A DNA stretch of 64,000 bases from Stenotrophomonas sp. 704A1. GTDB lineage: Bacteria > Pseudomonadota > Gammaproteobacteria > Xanthomonadales > Xanthomonadaceae. The stretch is from contig NZ_CP130831.1 of assembly GCF_030549525.1 (NCBI RefSeq), forward strand, positions 3,373,501 through 3,437,500, written 5' to 3'. The position numbers and the translations under genes were made by a program. The stretch's first letter is position 1, and the number at the start of each line of letters is the position of its first letter. Under the pieces are notes generated by a model. That model saw only the letters and a list, made by a program, of their open reading frames with translations, was not told the origin of the DNA and did not search any database. Shown in pieces: positions 33,662-42,613 of the stretch.

Positions 33662-36226
33662 ATGACCGCCCCGACCGACTCCACCCTCTCCCCTTCCACC
33701 GCACCCTGGAAGCGGGTCGTCACCATCATCGTTCCGCTGCTGATCCTCGCGCTGGCCCTGCATGGCCTGGCCGGTGAATTCGATGAGCACGGCTACCGCG
33801 CCATCCGCCAGGCCTTCCACCAGCTCAGTGCCGCACAGATCGCGCTGACGGTGCTGCTCGGCCTGGCCAGCTATGCCTGCCTGATCGGCTTCGATGCGAT
33901 CGGGCTGCGCCGCAGCGGCATCCGCGTGCACCCGGCGCGGATCGGCATCACCGCGTTCCTGGCCCACACCCTCGGCCAGACCGTGGGCTTTGCCGCATTG
34001 ACCGGCGGCGCGGTGCGCCTGCGCGGCTACCGCAGCGCCGGCCTGGACCTGGCGCAGATCGGCCAGGTGGTGCTGATGAGCACGCTCGGCTTCGTGTTCG
34101 GCGCCTGGCTGCTGATCGGCGTGGCGCTGTGCATGGAGCCGGCCGCGGCTGCGCTGGCGTTGCCGCTGGATCCGCAGGCGGTGCGCGCGGTCGGTGTGCT
34201 GGCACTGCTGGCCTACGCGGTCACCGTGGCGGCAGTGGGTCGGCAGGGCCGGCAGTTCCACATCTTCGGCCACGGCCTGTGGTTGCCGGACCGGCGCACC
34301 ATGCTCGGCGTCACCGTGCTGAGCGTGATCGAGCTGGTGCTGGCCAGCGCCGCGTTCTACGTGCTGCTGCCCGATTCCACCCCGACCGGCCTGCCCGGCT
34401 TCGTCGGCCTGTACCTGGTGGCCGTGCTGGCCGGGCTGGTCTCGACCGTGCCGGCCGGGCTGGGCGTGTTCGAGTGGAGCCTGCTGAAACTGCTGCCACA
34501 GGTGGCGCCGGCGGCGGTGCTGGCGGCGGCACTGATCTATCGCGTCACCTACTACGTGCTGCCGTTGCTGCTGGCCACGCTGCTGGCGCTGGCGCCGGCG
34601 CTGCGGCAGCCGCTGCAGGCCAGTGCCGGTGCCACCCGCGCCGGCTGGAATGCGCTGCGTCCCTGGCTGCCACAGATCATCGCGCTGGCGGCGTTCAGCG
34701 TCGGCGCGGCGCTGGTGATCGACGGCACGCTGCCGACACCGCGCCGGCACCTGGTCACTGCCTCGCTGCCGATCCTGGAAACCTCGCACCTGGTCGGCAG
34801 CCTGGCCGGTGTCGCCCTGCTGCTGATCGGCCAGGGCCTGGCCCGCCGCAGCCATGCGGCCTGGATGCTGGCGATGGCGATCTGCGTGATCGCGCCGCTG
34901 CCGATCTGGCTGCGCGGTGGCCAGCCACTGATCGCGCTGTCGGCGCTGCTGGTGGCGATGGCGCTGTGGGCCGCGCGCCGCGAGTTCTACCGCCAGGGCG
35001 CACTGCTGGACGAGGCATGGTCGTGGCCGTGGTTGCGCAACCTCGGCCTGGTGCTGGTGGCCGTCACCTGGCTGCTGTTCTTCACCTACAGCCATGTCGA
35101 GTACCAGAATGAGCTGTGGTGGCAGTTCGCGGTATCCGGCAATGCGCCACGCGCGCTGCGCGCGTTGCTGGTGGTGGCGCTGGCGCTGGTGATGTTCGGC
35201 CTGGCCCGCCTGCTGCACAGCACGCGCAGCCCGCTGCCTGCGGCCGATGAGGCGACCCTGCAGGCACTGGCACCGGTACTGGCCGGTGCCACCGATACCC
35301 AGGCATGCCTGGTGCTGACCGCCGACAAGGCGGTGCTGCGCGACGAGGCCCGCAAGGGCTTTGTGATGATGCAGCGCTATGGCGGTTCACTGATCGCGAT
35401 GGGCGATCCGGTCGGACCGCCCGAAGTGGCGCGCGGACTGATCTGGCGTTTCCGCGAAGAAGCCGATCGGCTGGGCCTGCGCCCGGTGTTCTACCAGGTC
35501 GGCGAAGCCTATTGGCAGACCTACCTCGATCTCGGCCTGGGCCTGGTCAAGCTGGGCGAAGAAGCGATGGTGCCGCTGCACGACTTCGGCCTGGAAGGCC
35601 GCGAGCGTGCCGACCTGCGCCAGGCCTGGAACCGTGGCAAGCGCGGCGGGCTGAGCTTCCGCGTGGCAGCGGTGGAGGAGATCCCCGCGCTGCTGCCGCG
35701 CCTGCATGCCATTTCCAACGCCTGGCTGGAAGACAAGTCCGGCGACGAGAAGGGGTTTTCGCTGGGCAGTTTCGACCCCGACTATCTGATGCGCTTCCCG
35801 ATCGCCCTGGTGGAGGCCGACGACCGCATCGTGGCGTTCGCCAACCTGTGGCAGGCCCCGGCCGGCGCCGAGCTCTCGGTGGACCTGATGCGGCACGTCA
35901 ACGACGCGCCCAAGGGCACGATGGATTTCCTGTTCATCGAGCTGTTCCTGTGGGGCCGCGCGCAGGGCTACGCACGCTTCTCATTGGGCATGGCGCCGTT
36001 GTCGGGGCTGGCCCAGCATCGCCTGGCCGGACGCTGGAACCGGGTGGCCGGCCTGCTCGCGCGGCACGGCGAACGTTTCTATGGCTTCAGCGGCCTGCGC
36101 CGGTTCAAATCGAAATTCGACCCGCAGTGGCGCCCGCGTTATCTCGCCGCCCCCGGTGGCATGCACCTGCCGGCGGCGCTGCTCGATGCCACCCGGTTGA
36201 TCTCGCTGGATCCACAGCGGACCTGA
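33662..36226 (+). CDS. mprF: Bifunctional lysylphosphatidylglycerol flippase/synthetase
   Basis: This 854-residue integral membrane protein has about 12-14 hydrophobic segments in the N-terminal two thirds (flippase part) and a soluble C-terminal domain of about 300 residues (DUF2156, GNAT-like) that transfers lysine from Lys-tRNA to phosphatidylglycerol. C-terminal signatures include FVMMQRYGGSLIAMGDPVG, GEEAMVPLHDFGLEGRERA, EDKSGDEKGFSLGSFDPDYL and FYGFSGLRRFKSKFDPQWRPRY. Lysyl-PG lowers the negative surface charge and protects against cationic peptides. The gene is convergent with an AcvB/VirJ-like gene, whose relatives hydrolyse lysyl-PG. No strong ribosome site precedes the ATG at 33662. 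Confidence 0.96.
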   Translation: MTAPTDSTLSPSTAPWKRVVTIIVPLLILALALHGLAGEFDEHGYRAIRQAFHQLSAAQIALTVLLGLASYACLIGFDAIGLRRSGIRVHPARIGITAFLAHTLGQTVGFAALTGGAVRLRGYRSAGLDLAQIGQVVLMSTLGFVFGAWLLIGVALCMEPAAAALALPLDPQAVRAVGVLALLAYAVTVAAVGRQGRQFHIFGHGLWLPDRRTMLGVTVLSVIELVLASAAFYVLLPDSTPTGLPGFVGLYLVAVLAGLVSTVPAGLGVFEWSLLKLLPQVAPAAVLAAALIYRVTYYVLPLLLATLLALAPALRQPLQASAGATRAGWNALRPWLPQIIALAAFSVGAALVIDGTLPTPRRHLVTASLPILETSHLVGSLAGVALLLIGQGLARRSHAAWMLAMAICVIAPLPIWLRGGQPLIALSALLVAMALWAARREFYRQGALLDEAWSWPWLRNLGLVLVAVTWLLFFTYSHVEYQNELWWQFAVSGNAPRALRALLVVALALVMFGLARLLHSTRSPLPAADEATLQALAPVLAGATDTQACLVLTADKAVLRDEARKGFVMMQRYGGSLIAMGDPVGPPEVARGLIWRFREEADRLGLRPVFYQVGEAYWQTYLDLGLGLVKLGEEAMVPLHDFGLEGRERADLRQAWNRGKRGGLSFRVAAVEEIPALLPRLHAISNAWLEDKSGDEKGFSLGSFDPDYLMRFPIALVEADDRIVAFANLWQAPAGAELSVDLMRHVNDAPKGTMDFLFIELFLWGRAQGYARFSLGMAPLSGLAQHRLAGRWNRVAGLLARHGERFYGFSGLRRFKSKFDPQWRPRYLAAPGGMHLPAALLDATRLISLDPQRT

Positions 36227-36236
36227 GGCCACGTTC

Positions 36237-36260
36237 CGCCGGGCGTAGCCCGGCGCTGCC
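36237..36260. repeat. SMAG-like palindrome between convergent mprF and acvB-like genes
   Basis: CGCCGGGC (36237-36244) and GCCCGGCG (36248-36255) form a perfect 8-bp stem with a GTA loop, followed by CTGCC. This matches the SMAG type of Stenotrophomonas REP hairpins except at the GTAG edge. Lying between two stop codons, it may also end transcription from both sides. Confidence 0.6.
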
Positions 36261-36295
36261 TGATCAAAGGGCCATGCCCGGCGGCGCGCCGCAGG

Positions 36296-37621
36296 TCACG
36301 CGCCACCCTTCAGGATCACCTCGGCCAGGCGATCGTAATCACCGCCGAAATGATGGTCACCGGGCAGCGTGACCTTCTGCACGCCGTCATTGGCCGGCAG
36401 GTCCGGGCACAGCGCGTCCTCGTCCTTGTCGCCATACACGCACACCGTCTTTGCGGCCGGCAGCTTGGCCACCTCCGGTGCAATCGGCAGGCCGTCGCCG
36501 CCGCCGCCCAGCCAGTTGCTGACATGGAATTCGAAGTCGGCCTTGCGGCCCACCGACAACAGCACGATGCGCTCCAGGCGTGCACGGGTGCCCGCATCAA
36601 GCTGGTTGATGCTGGCCGGCAGGACATCGGCGCCCTGCGAGAAACCGATCAGCATCACCTTGTCGCGCTGCCACTGCTGCCGGTAGTGGGCGATGATCTT
36701 CTGCAGATCCGCGGCGAATCCCTGCGGCGTGCGCGCGCTCCAGAAGTAGCGCAGCGAGTCGATGCCGACCACGGCCACGCCCTGCGCGGCCAGTGCGCCG
36801 GCCACCTCCTTGTCGAGGCCGGCCCAGCCGCCGTCGCCGGAAACGAAGATGGCCAGCGTGTCGCCACCGACCTGCGCCGGCACTTCCACCACCGGCAGTC
36901 CCTTCAAGGCGTCCGGCGGCGGCGCCAGGGCAACACCCGCCTGTGCGCCGATCACCCGCGCGGCCGCCAGCAGCCCCGGCGTGGCATCGCCAGCGGCAGT
37001 GCGCCTGAAATCGCGCGCCATCGCCACCTGCTGCACGAACGGCGCGGCAGCGGCACAGCCGGCGCTGCCACCCGCGTTCAACCAGGGGAAATTGAGTTCA
37101 CTGGGGTGCAGGCGGTCGTGCCTGACGCCGTCGCCGCAGACCATCCGCTCATGCGCATCGGCCGGGCAGAAGCCGTCGGTCAGCAACCCGGCGAACACCT
37201 GGGTATCGGCCTGCGCAGCCAGCGCATAGGCCAGTTCGGCGCCCTCACCGCTGCCGCCCACCAGTGGCAGGTGGTAGCCCGGCAGGTGCAGGAACGCCTG
37301 CACCCAGCGCGAGAAATTCTCGACGTCACCGGCCCCGAACGCGCAGTGGCTGTTGCCCTCGCGCGTGAGCACGCCGCGCAGATGCGCCACATCCACCGCG
37401 GCCACCAGCGCACCATCGGCGCGCAATGCCTCGATCGGCGCGCCGCTGGCATCGCCGGCGCCTTCATGGAACCAGATGACGACGCGCTGCGGCGCGCCGG
37501 CCGGCAGATGCACCGGAACCTGATCGAAGCGCCCGTGGCTGACCTGCTGCACCGCCGCCGACGCCGGCAATGCTGCCAGCGCCATCATCAGCCCCATCGC
37601 CCTGCCCAGCCCTGCACGCAT
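36296..37621 (-). CDS. AcvB/VirJ-family periplasmic virulence factor, probable lysyl-PG hydrolase
   Basis: This 441-residue exported protein has a short signal peptide (MRAGLGRAMGLMMALAALPASA) and two alpha/beta-hydrolase-like halves, as in AcvB. The C-terminal VirJ half carries AIFVSGDGGWAGLDKEVAGALAAQG, the serine elbow GFSQGADVLP, YGDKDEDALCPDL and the His in GDHHFGGDYD. In Agrobacterium AcvB hydrolyses lysyl-phosphatidylglycerol and is encoded with an MprF homologue (lpiA). The mprF gene faces this one across 69 bp, which supports the same pairing. The start at 37621 gives the signal peptide and has GGGA 8 nt upstream. Confidence 0.88.
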   Translation of the reverse strand: MRAGLGRAMGLMMALAALPASAAVQQVSHGRFDQVPVHLPAGAPQRVVIWFHEGAGDASGAPIEALRADGALVAAVDVAHLRGVLTREGNSHCAFGAGDVENFSRWVQAFLHLPGYHLPLVGGSGEGAELAYALAAQADTQVFAGLLTDGFCPADAHERMVCGDGVRHDRLHPSELNFPWLNAGGSAGCAAAAPFVQQVAMARDFRRTAAGDATPGLLAAARVIGAQAGVALAPPPDALKGLPVVEVPAQVGGDTLAIFVSGDGGWAGLDKEVAGALAAQGVAVVGIDSLRYFWSARTPQGFAADLQKIIAHYRQQWQRDKVMLIGFSQGADVLPASINQLDAGTRARLERIVLLSVGRKADFEFHVSNWLGGGGDGLPIAPEVAKLPAAKTVCVYGDKDEDALCPDLPANDGVQKVTLPGDHHFGGDYDRLAEVILKGGA

Positions 37622-37716
37622 CGCTTCGCATCCCGTTGGAATGCGCACACGATACGCCGCCGCCGCGTGTGCGGCACGTACCGGTGCGGGTGGTTTGCCG
37701 GCTGCCGGCAGCCGAT

Positions 37717-38334
37717 TCAGCGCGTGCGGGGAGTGCTGCCGCGGCGATACAGCGCCAGCGCCAGCCACAACAGCCAACCGACGATCACCGCGATCACCAG
37801 CTTCTGGCCCAGCCCGCGGGGCGGGCCACTGCGCCACAGCACGTGCAGCCACAGCAGTACGAAGGCCAGCCAGGCCCAGCCCCACAACAGCGCGGCACTG
37901 CGCCGCCAGCCCGGTTCGCGGCGCAGATACCACGCCTGCAGCAGCATGCCGACGCTGGCACACAGGAAGGCGGTATTGGCCGCCAGGCCATGGATGAAGG
38001 GCGCCAGCAGCGGTGTTGCCTGCGGCAACCAGCTGTCACCGATGGCCACCGTGGCCAGGCCCACGGCCGCCACCACGAACAGCAGCGGCGCGGCGGCACT
38101 GCGCCGCGGCCCCACGCTGTGCCGGTACAGGGCGACGCCGAGCACGGCGATGGCCAGTGCCAGCAGGCAGTAGGCACTGCGCAGTGCCAGCCCCCAGGGG
38201 CCATGCAGGTACAGGCTGAGCGTGGCCTTCACCCAGTCCAGATCGGCGCGCGCGAACTGGGTCCACAGCGCAGTCGCCACGAACAGCAGCAGCGCCACCA
38301 GGGCCAGCAGTGCCGCCGGGCGCGCCCGGCTCAC
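37717..38334 (-). CDS. DUF998-like integral membrane protein
   Basis: This 205-residue protein has six hydrophobic segments spread over its whole length (LLALVALLLFVATALW, SAYCLLALAIAVLGVALY, APLLFVVAAVGLATVAIG and others), with conserved-looking IGDSWLPQATPLLAPFIHGLAANTAF. This pattern fits DUF998-type or similar six-helix membrane proteins of unknown function. The start is a GTG at 38334 with GGAGAAA 6 nt upstream. It overlaps the stop codon of the small oxidoreductase-like protein (GTGA), so the two are coupled. Confidence 0.78.
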   Translation of the reverse strand: MSRARPAALLALVALLLFVATALWTQFARADLDWVKATLSLYLHGPWGLALRSAYCLLALAIAVLGVALYRHSVGPRRSAAAPLLFVVAAVGLATVAIGDSWLPQATPLLAPFIHGLAANTAFLCASVGMLLQAWYLRREPGWRRSAALLWGWAWLAFVLLWLHVLWRSGPPRGLGQKLVIAVIVGWLLWLALALYRRGSTPRTR

Positions 38335-38510
38335 GGGGTTTCTCCGGGGTGTCGCAGCAGCCAGTCGGCCAGCGCCTTGCGGTAACGCTGCAGTTCCTCG
38401 GCGTACAGGTCCAGCACGCACAAGGGACAGCCACTGCCGCAGCATTCGTTGGGACCGGGTTCTTCCGGGGGCAGCGGGCGGGGGTCGGAAGCGGTATCGG
38501 AGACAGTCAC
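38331..38510 (-). CDS. Small oxidoreductase-like (Oxidored-like) Cys-rich protein
   Basis: This 59-residue protein has the core GPNECCGSGCPLCVLDLYAEELQRYRKALADWL, matching the short oxidoreductase-like domain found at the N terminus of some eukaryotic and bacterial redox proteins (four Cys in CCxxxCxxC). A metal or cluster site is likely, but the function is unknown. The likely start is a GTG at 38510 (VTVSDTASD); other in-frame GTG codons lie a little upstream. Its stop overlaps the next gene's GTG by 4 bp. Confidence 0.8.
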   Translation of the reverse strand: MTVSDTASDPRPLPPEEPGPNECCGSGCPLCVLDLYAEELQRYRKALADWLLRHPGETP

Positions 38511-38559
38511 GGCAGGAAACGGCACCACGCGATGGCAGAGGCCTAGTGTAGCGGCGCGC

Positions 38560-39162
38560 TCAGGCCCCGAGCCGGCGGCGGAGGTTGGCGCGCGCGTCGG
38601 CATCCAGGCGCTGGTGGAAGAAATCGCTGAGGAAGATCCGCGGCGCGCGCAGCAGTCCCTGCAGGAAGCGACGGCGCCCGGCGCGATACAGGAAGCCCGG
38701 CACCACGCCCTTGTACTCCTCGGCCACGCCGCGGTCGTAGGCGGAAAACACCGCTTCCGGCGCGGCCAGGATCGCCATGTCGCAATCCAGGAACAACGCA
38801 GCCTCGGCATCCACCTGGTCGGGGCCGAGCTCGCCATGCCGCGCGGTGAGCAGGATCAGCTGTTCGACCCGCGCAGCATCCAGTGCTGCCAGTTCCGGCC
38901 ACTGCGCGATGGCCTGTACCGCCAGCGCGGCCGAACGCGCTTCGTTGTCCTTGCGCCCGGCCTGGTAGACCGCGTCGTGGTACAGCGCCGCCAGATAGAT
39001 CTCGCCGGGGCGCTGCCAACCGGGGCCTTCGGCCACGTCCTGGCAGTGCTGCAGGACGGCGCGCACGTGGCCGAAGTGGTGGTAGGCACGTGGCGGCACT
39101 GCATAGGCATCCTGCAGGGCCTGCCAGTGCGCGGGAGCGAGTGCGAGCGGGGCGAAGTCCAT
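38560..39162 (-). CDS. HD-domain metal-dependent phosphohydrolase-like protein
   Basis: This 200-residue cytoplasmic protein has metal ligands YHHFGHV (about 27-33) and ALYHDAVYQAGRKDNEARSA (HD pair near 62), then LILLTARHG and LDCDMAILAAPE with the final Asp. It matches the predicted HD phosphohydrolase family often mis-annotated as an NMDA receptor subunit. The substrate is unknown. It stands alone on the minus strand, divergent from the transglutaminase-TPR gene across 229 bp. Confidence 0.88.
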   Translation of the reverse strand: MDFAPLALAPAHWQALQDAYAVPPRAYHHFGHVRAVLQHCQDVAEGPGWQRPGEIYLAALYHDAVYQAGRKDNEARSAALAVQAIAQWPELAALDAARVEQLILLTARHGELGPDQVDAEAALFLDCDMAILAAPEAVFSAYDRGVAEEYKGVVPGFLYRAGRRRFLQGLLRAPRIFLSDFFHQRLDADARANLRRRLGA

Positions 39163-39254
39163 GGCCGGATGATCCCGCCACGGGCAGCGCCGGGCAAGCT
39201 GATGGTTTTTTCACCACCCGCTCACACCCCAGGCCCGGCAAGGGCCGGGACCGG

Positions 39255-39300
39255 TTGTCCACAGCTTTGCCGAGGGCTGGTCCACACCGGGTGTGGATGA
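39255..39300. promoter_or_regulatory. Cluster of DnaA-box-like nonamers with a hairpin
   Basis: TTGTCCACA (39255-39263), TGGTCCACA (39278-39286) and, on the minus strand, TCATCCACA (39300-39292) differ from TTATCCACA by one, two and one base. The last two form a 7-bp hairpin, TCCACAC-CGG-GTGTGGA (39281-39297). They lie in the divergent region before the transglutaminase-TPR gene. Binding by DnaA is possible but unproven. Confidence 0.3.
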
Positions 39301-39391
39301 CCGGCACGCCTGGCCGCGCCGGGATGCAGCCCGCCGCGCACGGGTCTACACTGGTCACAGGCGGGGCCACCCGCCGCTGCCGGAAACTGTC

Positions 39392-40576
39392 ATGCGCCCG
39401 CTTGCCGCTCGATGCTTCCTCGCCGCTCTGGCCGCGCTCGGCGCGCCGGCCTTGTCCGCCCAGACCGCCCAGACCGCCCCATCCCCGGTTCCGGCGCAGG
39501 TCCCGCCCGGCGATATCACCACCATCGCTGCGGTGAAGGTGACCGCGTCCAGCGTGCCCACGCCCGATGAGGTGTTCGCGATTCCTGCGGCGATGCGCGA
39601 GATGCTGCAGAAGCAGGTGATCAGCCGCAGCTACTCGCGCGACCAGCGCCTGCAGGCGCTGGTGGAGATGATCTTCAGCCAGCACGGGTTGGACCTGCAG
39701 TACGACGCGGAAGCCACCTACACGGTCTCCGAGGTCTGGCAGCACCAGCGCGCCAACTGCCTGGCGTTCACCCTGCTGTTCGTCACCCTCGCCCATGAGG
39801 CGGGCATCCAGGCCCGGGTGCAGGAAGTGGGCCAGGTGGTGTCCTGGTACCAGGACCAGGACCAGGGCGTGGTCTACAGCGTCGGCCACGTCAACGCCGG
39901 CGTGGATGTCGGCGGGCGCTATGGCACCGTCGATCTGGACCGCAACGTACTGTACGACCGCCACGGGCCGCAGCCGATCGGGCGCGCGCGCGCGTTGGCG
40001 CACTACTACAACAACCGCGGTGCCGAACAGCTGGCCGACGGCGATCTGGCCGGTGCGCGGGCGTTCTTCGACGCCGCGCTTGCGCAGGATGCAACGTTCG
40101 CCTCGGCGTGGAACAACCTGGGCGTGCTCGACAACCGGCTGGGTGATGACCAGGCTGCGCGCCGCGCGCTGGACACCGCGTTGCGCCTGGATGGCCGCCA
40201 GAGCGCGGCACTGAACAATGCCAGCGCGCTGTACCGCAAGCTTGGCATGACCGCCCAGGCCCAGGCGCTGGCGCAGAAGCTGCAGTCGGTGCAGCGCGAA
40301 GATCCGTTCGCGCAGTACATGCAGGGCGCACAGGCCGAACGTGCCGGCGACCTGGACAAGGCCATCACCTATTACCGGCGGGCGGTGCGGCTGTACGACA
40401 GCGCACACCAGTTCCACTTCGGCCTGGCGCGGGTGTACTTCCTGACCGGCAGGCTGCAGCGCGCCGACCGGGAACTGCAGCGCGCGCAGGAATTGGGCGG
40501 CGCGCCGCAGCAGGCCCGCTACCAGGCCAAGCTGGACAGCCTGTCACGCTGGCGTGCGCAGCAGGCCAAGCGCTGA
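39392..40576 (+). CDS. Transglutaminase-like and TPR secreted protein
   Basis: This 394-residue protein begins with a signal peptide (cleavage after LSAQ, about residue 22). The first half carries a transglutaminase-like fold whose Cys-containing block is HQRANCLAFTLLFVTLAHEAGIQARVQEV, followed by a conserved GHVNAGVDVGGRYGTVDLD with the His and Asp partners. The second half (from about 200) has at least four TPR units such as FASAWNNLGVLDNRLGDDQAARRALDTAL. The pair suggests a periplasmic scaffold or cross-linking/peptidase role. GGAAA lies 8 nt before the ATG. The stop is 6 bp from the convergent yjdM stop. Confidence 0.87.
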   Translation: MRPLAARCFLAALAALGAPALSAQTAQTAPSPVPAQVPPGDITTIAAVKVTASSVPTPDEVFAIPAAMREMLQKQVISRSYSRDQRLQALVEMIFSQHGLDLQYDAEATYTVSEVWQHQRANCLAFTLLFVTLAHEAGIQARVQEVGQVVSWYQDQDQGVVYSVGHVNAGVDVGGRYGTVDLDRNVLYDRHGPQPIGRARALAHYYNNRGAEQLADGDLAGARAFFDAALAQDATFASAWNNLGVLDNRLGDDQAARRALDTALRLDGRQSAALNNASALYRKLGMTAQAQALAQKLQSVQREDPFAQYMQGAQAERAGDLDKAITYYRRAVRLYDSAHQFHFGLARVYFLTGRLQRADRELQRAQELGGAPQQARYQAKLDSLSRWRAQQAKR

Positions 40577-40582
40577 AGGCGG

Positions 40583-40918
40583 TCAGGCCTTCTTGAGGAA
40601 GCAGGTCTTCAGCACCAGGCCCTTGATCTTGTCCGAATTGCCTTCGATGTGCTCGGCATCGTCTTCGACCAGACGGATGTTGCGGATCACCGTGCCCTGC
40701 TTCAGCGGAATCGAGGAGCCCTTGACCTTCAGGTCCTTGATCACGGTGACGGTGTCGCCGCTCTGCAGCGTATTTCCATTGCTGTCACGCACCACCAGGG
40801 TCGCCCCAGCGCCTTCTTCGGCAGTCCACTCGAAGCCGCAGTCGGCGCAGATCCACAGTGCGCCATCGGCGTAGGTGTTTTCCAGGGTGCACTGCGGGCA
40901 GGCAGGAACAGACGACAT
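40583..40918 (-). CDS. yjdM: Zinc-ribbon protein YjdM (PhnA family)
   Basis: This 111-residue protein has an N-terminal zinc ribbon, CPQCTLENTYADGALWICADCGFEW, and the typical SH3-like C-terminal domain VRDSNGNTLQSGDTVTVIKDLKVKGSS ... GNSDKIKGLVLKTCFLKK. It matches YjdM, formerly named PhnA, which is not a phosphonoacetate hydrolase despite the old label. The start at 40918 has GAGG 9 nt upstream. An in-frame ATG five codons earlier lacks a ribosome site. Confidence 0.95.
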   Translation of the reverse strand: MSSVPACPQCTLENTYADGALWICADCGFEWTAEEGAGATLVVRDSNGNTLQSGDTVTVIKDLKVKGSSIPLKQGTVIRNIRLVEDDAEHIEGNSDKIKGLVLKTCFLKKA

Positions 40919-41115
40919 CAGCAAGTACCTCAACGTGGATCAACAGCGGCCATTGTAGCCGGCCGCCGGTCCGGCCCATTCCCCCGCTGGCGCGGCGAGA
41001 CGCCGCACCCGGACCAGCGCCAGGGGCGTTCAACCGCACCGACGCCCGGCAGAACTTGCAGGAAGCGCCGAACTGCAGCAGAGTGCGCGGCCCCCGCCCG
41101 CCCCCGGAACGCCCC

Positions 41116-42477
41116 ATGCGCCTCGGCATCGACTTCGGTACCAGCAACTCCGCCGCCGCCATTGTCCGTGATGGACAGCTGCTGCCGATCCGCTTCGGCG
41201 ATGCGGAACAGTTCCGCACCAGCGTCTACTTTCCCGGCGTGGTGCCCGACCCGGACGACTTCCAGCTCGATGCCGGCCAGGAACACGAACTGCAGCAGAT
41301 GATCGACAGCGCCGCCCGTGCCGCGCGTGCAGCGGGCCAGGAACGCACGCCGCAGGCGCTGCGCCGCGAAGCCCTGCGCGCCCTTCGCCGTGAATGGATG
41401 GAAGCGCGCGCCGGCAGGGAACGCAGCGCCAGCGACCTGCTGCAGAACGCCATCTACGGCGATGAGGCCCTGGACGCCTATTTCGAAGAGCACGAAGGCA
41501 ACCTGGTGCAGAGCCCGAAATCGATGCTCGGCTACAACCTGCACCCGCGCGCGAAACAGACCATCACCGGCATCGCCGCGCACATCCTCGAACACATCCG
41601 GCTGACCGCCAGCGCCCAGCTCGGCCAGCCGCTGCGCGCGGCGCTGCTGGGCCGGCCGGTGCAGTTCCGCAGTTCGATCGGCGAGGCCGGCAATGCGCAG
41701 GCGCTGGAGATCCTGCGCGAGGCGGCGGCACAGGCCGGCTTCGACCAGATCGATTTCCTCGAAGAACCCGCCGCGGCGGCCATGCACTACCACGCCGGGA
41801 GCCAGGAACGGCACCAGGCCGTCATCGTCGACATCGGCGGCGGCACCACCGATATCGCCCATGCCGAGGTGGGCGGCAGCCAGGCGCCGCGCATCCACCG
41901 CGCCTGGGGCATCGCCCGTGGCGGTACCGACATCGATCTGGCCCTGAGCCTGTCCGCCTACATGCCGCTGTTCGGTCGCGGCATCACCCGCGTGCCCAAC
42001 CACCATTACGTGGAAGCGGCCACCGTGCAGGACATGACCCGCCAGCGCGACTTCCGACAGCACCGCTACGACCAGGTGGACGCGCCCTGGGGCGCGCGCC
42101 TGCAGGCGCTGCAGGACACCGGCAACACCGCGCGCCTGTACCGCGACGTCGAACGCGCCAAGATCGCCCTCAGCGCGGCCACCGAGCACCGCAGCACGCT
42201 GGACTACATCGCCCGCGACCTGCATGTGGACAGCAATGCCGACGGCCTGGCCGCTGCTGCGCAGGGCTACCTGCAGCAGATCCGCGAACTGCTGGCCCAG
42301 GTCCGCAGCGACATCGGCGGCGACCCGGATGCGGTGTTCCTGACCGGCGGCATGTCCCGCGCCGGCTACCTGCGCCAGGCCGCCGCGGACGCCTTCCCGG
42401 GCGCCCGGATGGTGCACGGCGAGCCCTCGCTGGGCGTGGTGCAGGGCCTGGCGCTGGCCGCAGCCAGCCAGGATTAA
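41116..42477 (+). CDS. yegD: Hsp70-family chaperone-like ATPase YegD
   Basis: This 453-residue protein has actin/Hsp70 ATPase motifs: phosphate 1 GIDFGTSNSAAAI at residues 4-16, phosphate 2 VIVDIGGGTTDIAHAE near 238 and the adenosine motif AVFLTGGMSRAGYL near 410. It has no substrate-binding domain of DnaK, as is usual for YegD. The sequence from about 140 (GNLVQSPKSMLG) matches the YegD subgroup. The ATG at 41116 gives the family's N terminus. Cellular role unclear. It is divergent from yjdM. Confidence 0.95.
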   Translation: MRLGIDFGTSNSAAAIVRDGQLLPIRFGDAEQFRTSVYFPGVVPDPDDFQLDAGQEHELQQMIDSAARAARAAGQERTPQALRREALRALRREWMEARAGRERSASDLLQNAIYGDEALDAYFEEHEGNLVQSPKSMLGYNLHPRAKQTITGIAAHILEHIRLTASAQLGQPLRAALLGRPVQFRSSIGEAGNAQALEILREAAAQAGFDQIDFLEEPAAAAMHYHAGSQERHQAVIVDIGGGTTDIAHAEVGGSQAPRIHRAWGIARGGTDIDLALSLSAYMPLFGRGITRVPNHHYVEAATVQDMTRQRDFRQHRYDQVDAPWGARLQALQDTGNTARLYRDVERAKIALSAATEHRSTLDYIARDLHVDSNADGLAAAAQGYLQQIRELLAQVRSDIGGDPDAVFLTGGMSRAGYLRQAAADAFPGARMVHGEPSLGVVQGLALAAASQD

Positions 42478-42613
42478 CAAAACGTTACGCGACCTGCGCT
42501 ACCCTTGGCCGGCTAGAAATCCGTTGCACCTTCCACCGGCCGCGCTGGTGTGTGTCCATGGTGCAGCCTGGCCCGCCCGGCGGGCCTAGCGGCCATGCCT
42601 TCCTGGCTCGTTC

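Noticed and set aside
33470..35218. Long minus-strand extension upstream of the RidA gene
   Set aside because: The frame continues through mprF but reads as Gln/Arg/His-rich sequence. Only the last 115 codons match a real protein, so I start RidA at 33469.
39255..39300. Replication origin
   Set aside because: The DnaA-like boxes are not next to dnaA, dnaN, gidA or a replication gene, and no AT-rich unwinding region is visible.
40930..42480. Minus-strand open frame of 516 codons opposite yegD
   Set aside because: yegD carries clear ATPase motifs on the plus strand. The reverse frame is a GC-driven shadow without motifs.
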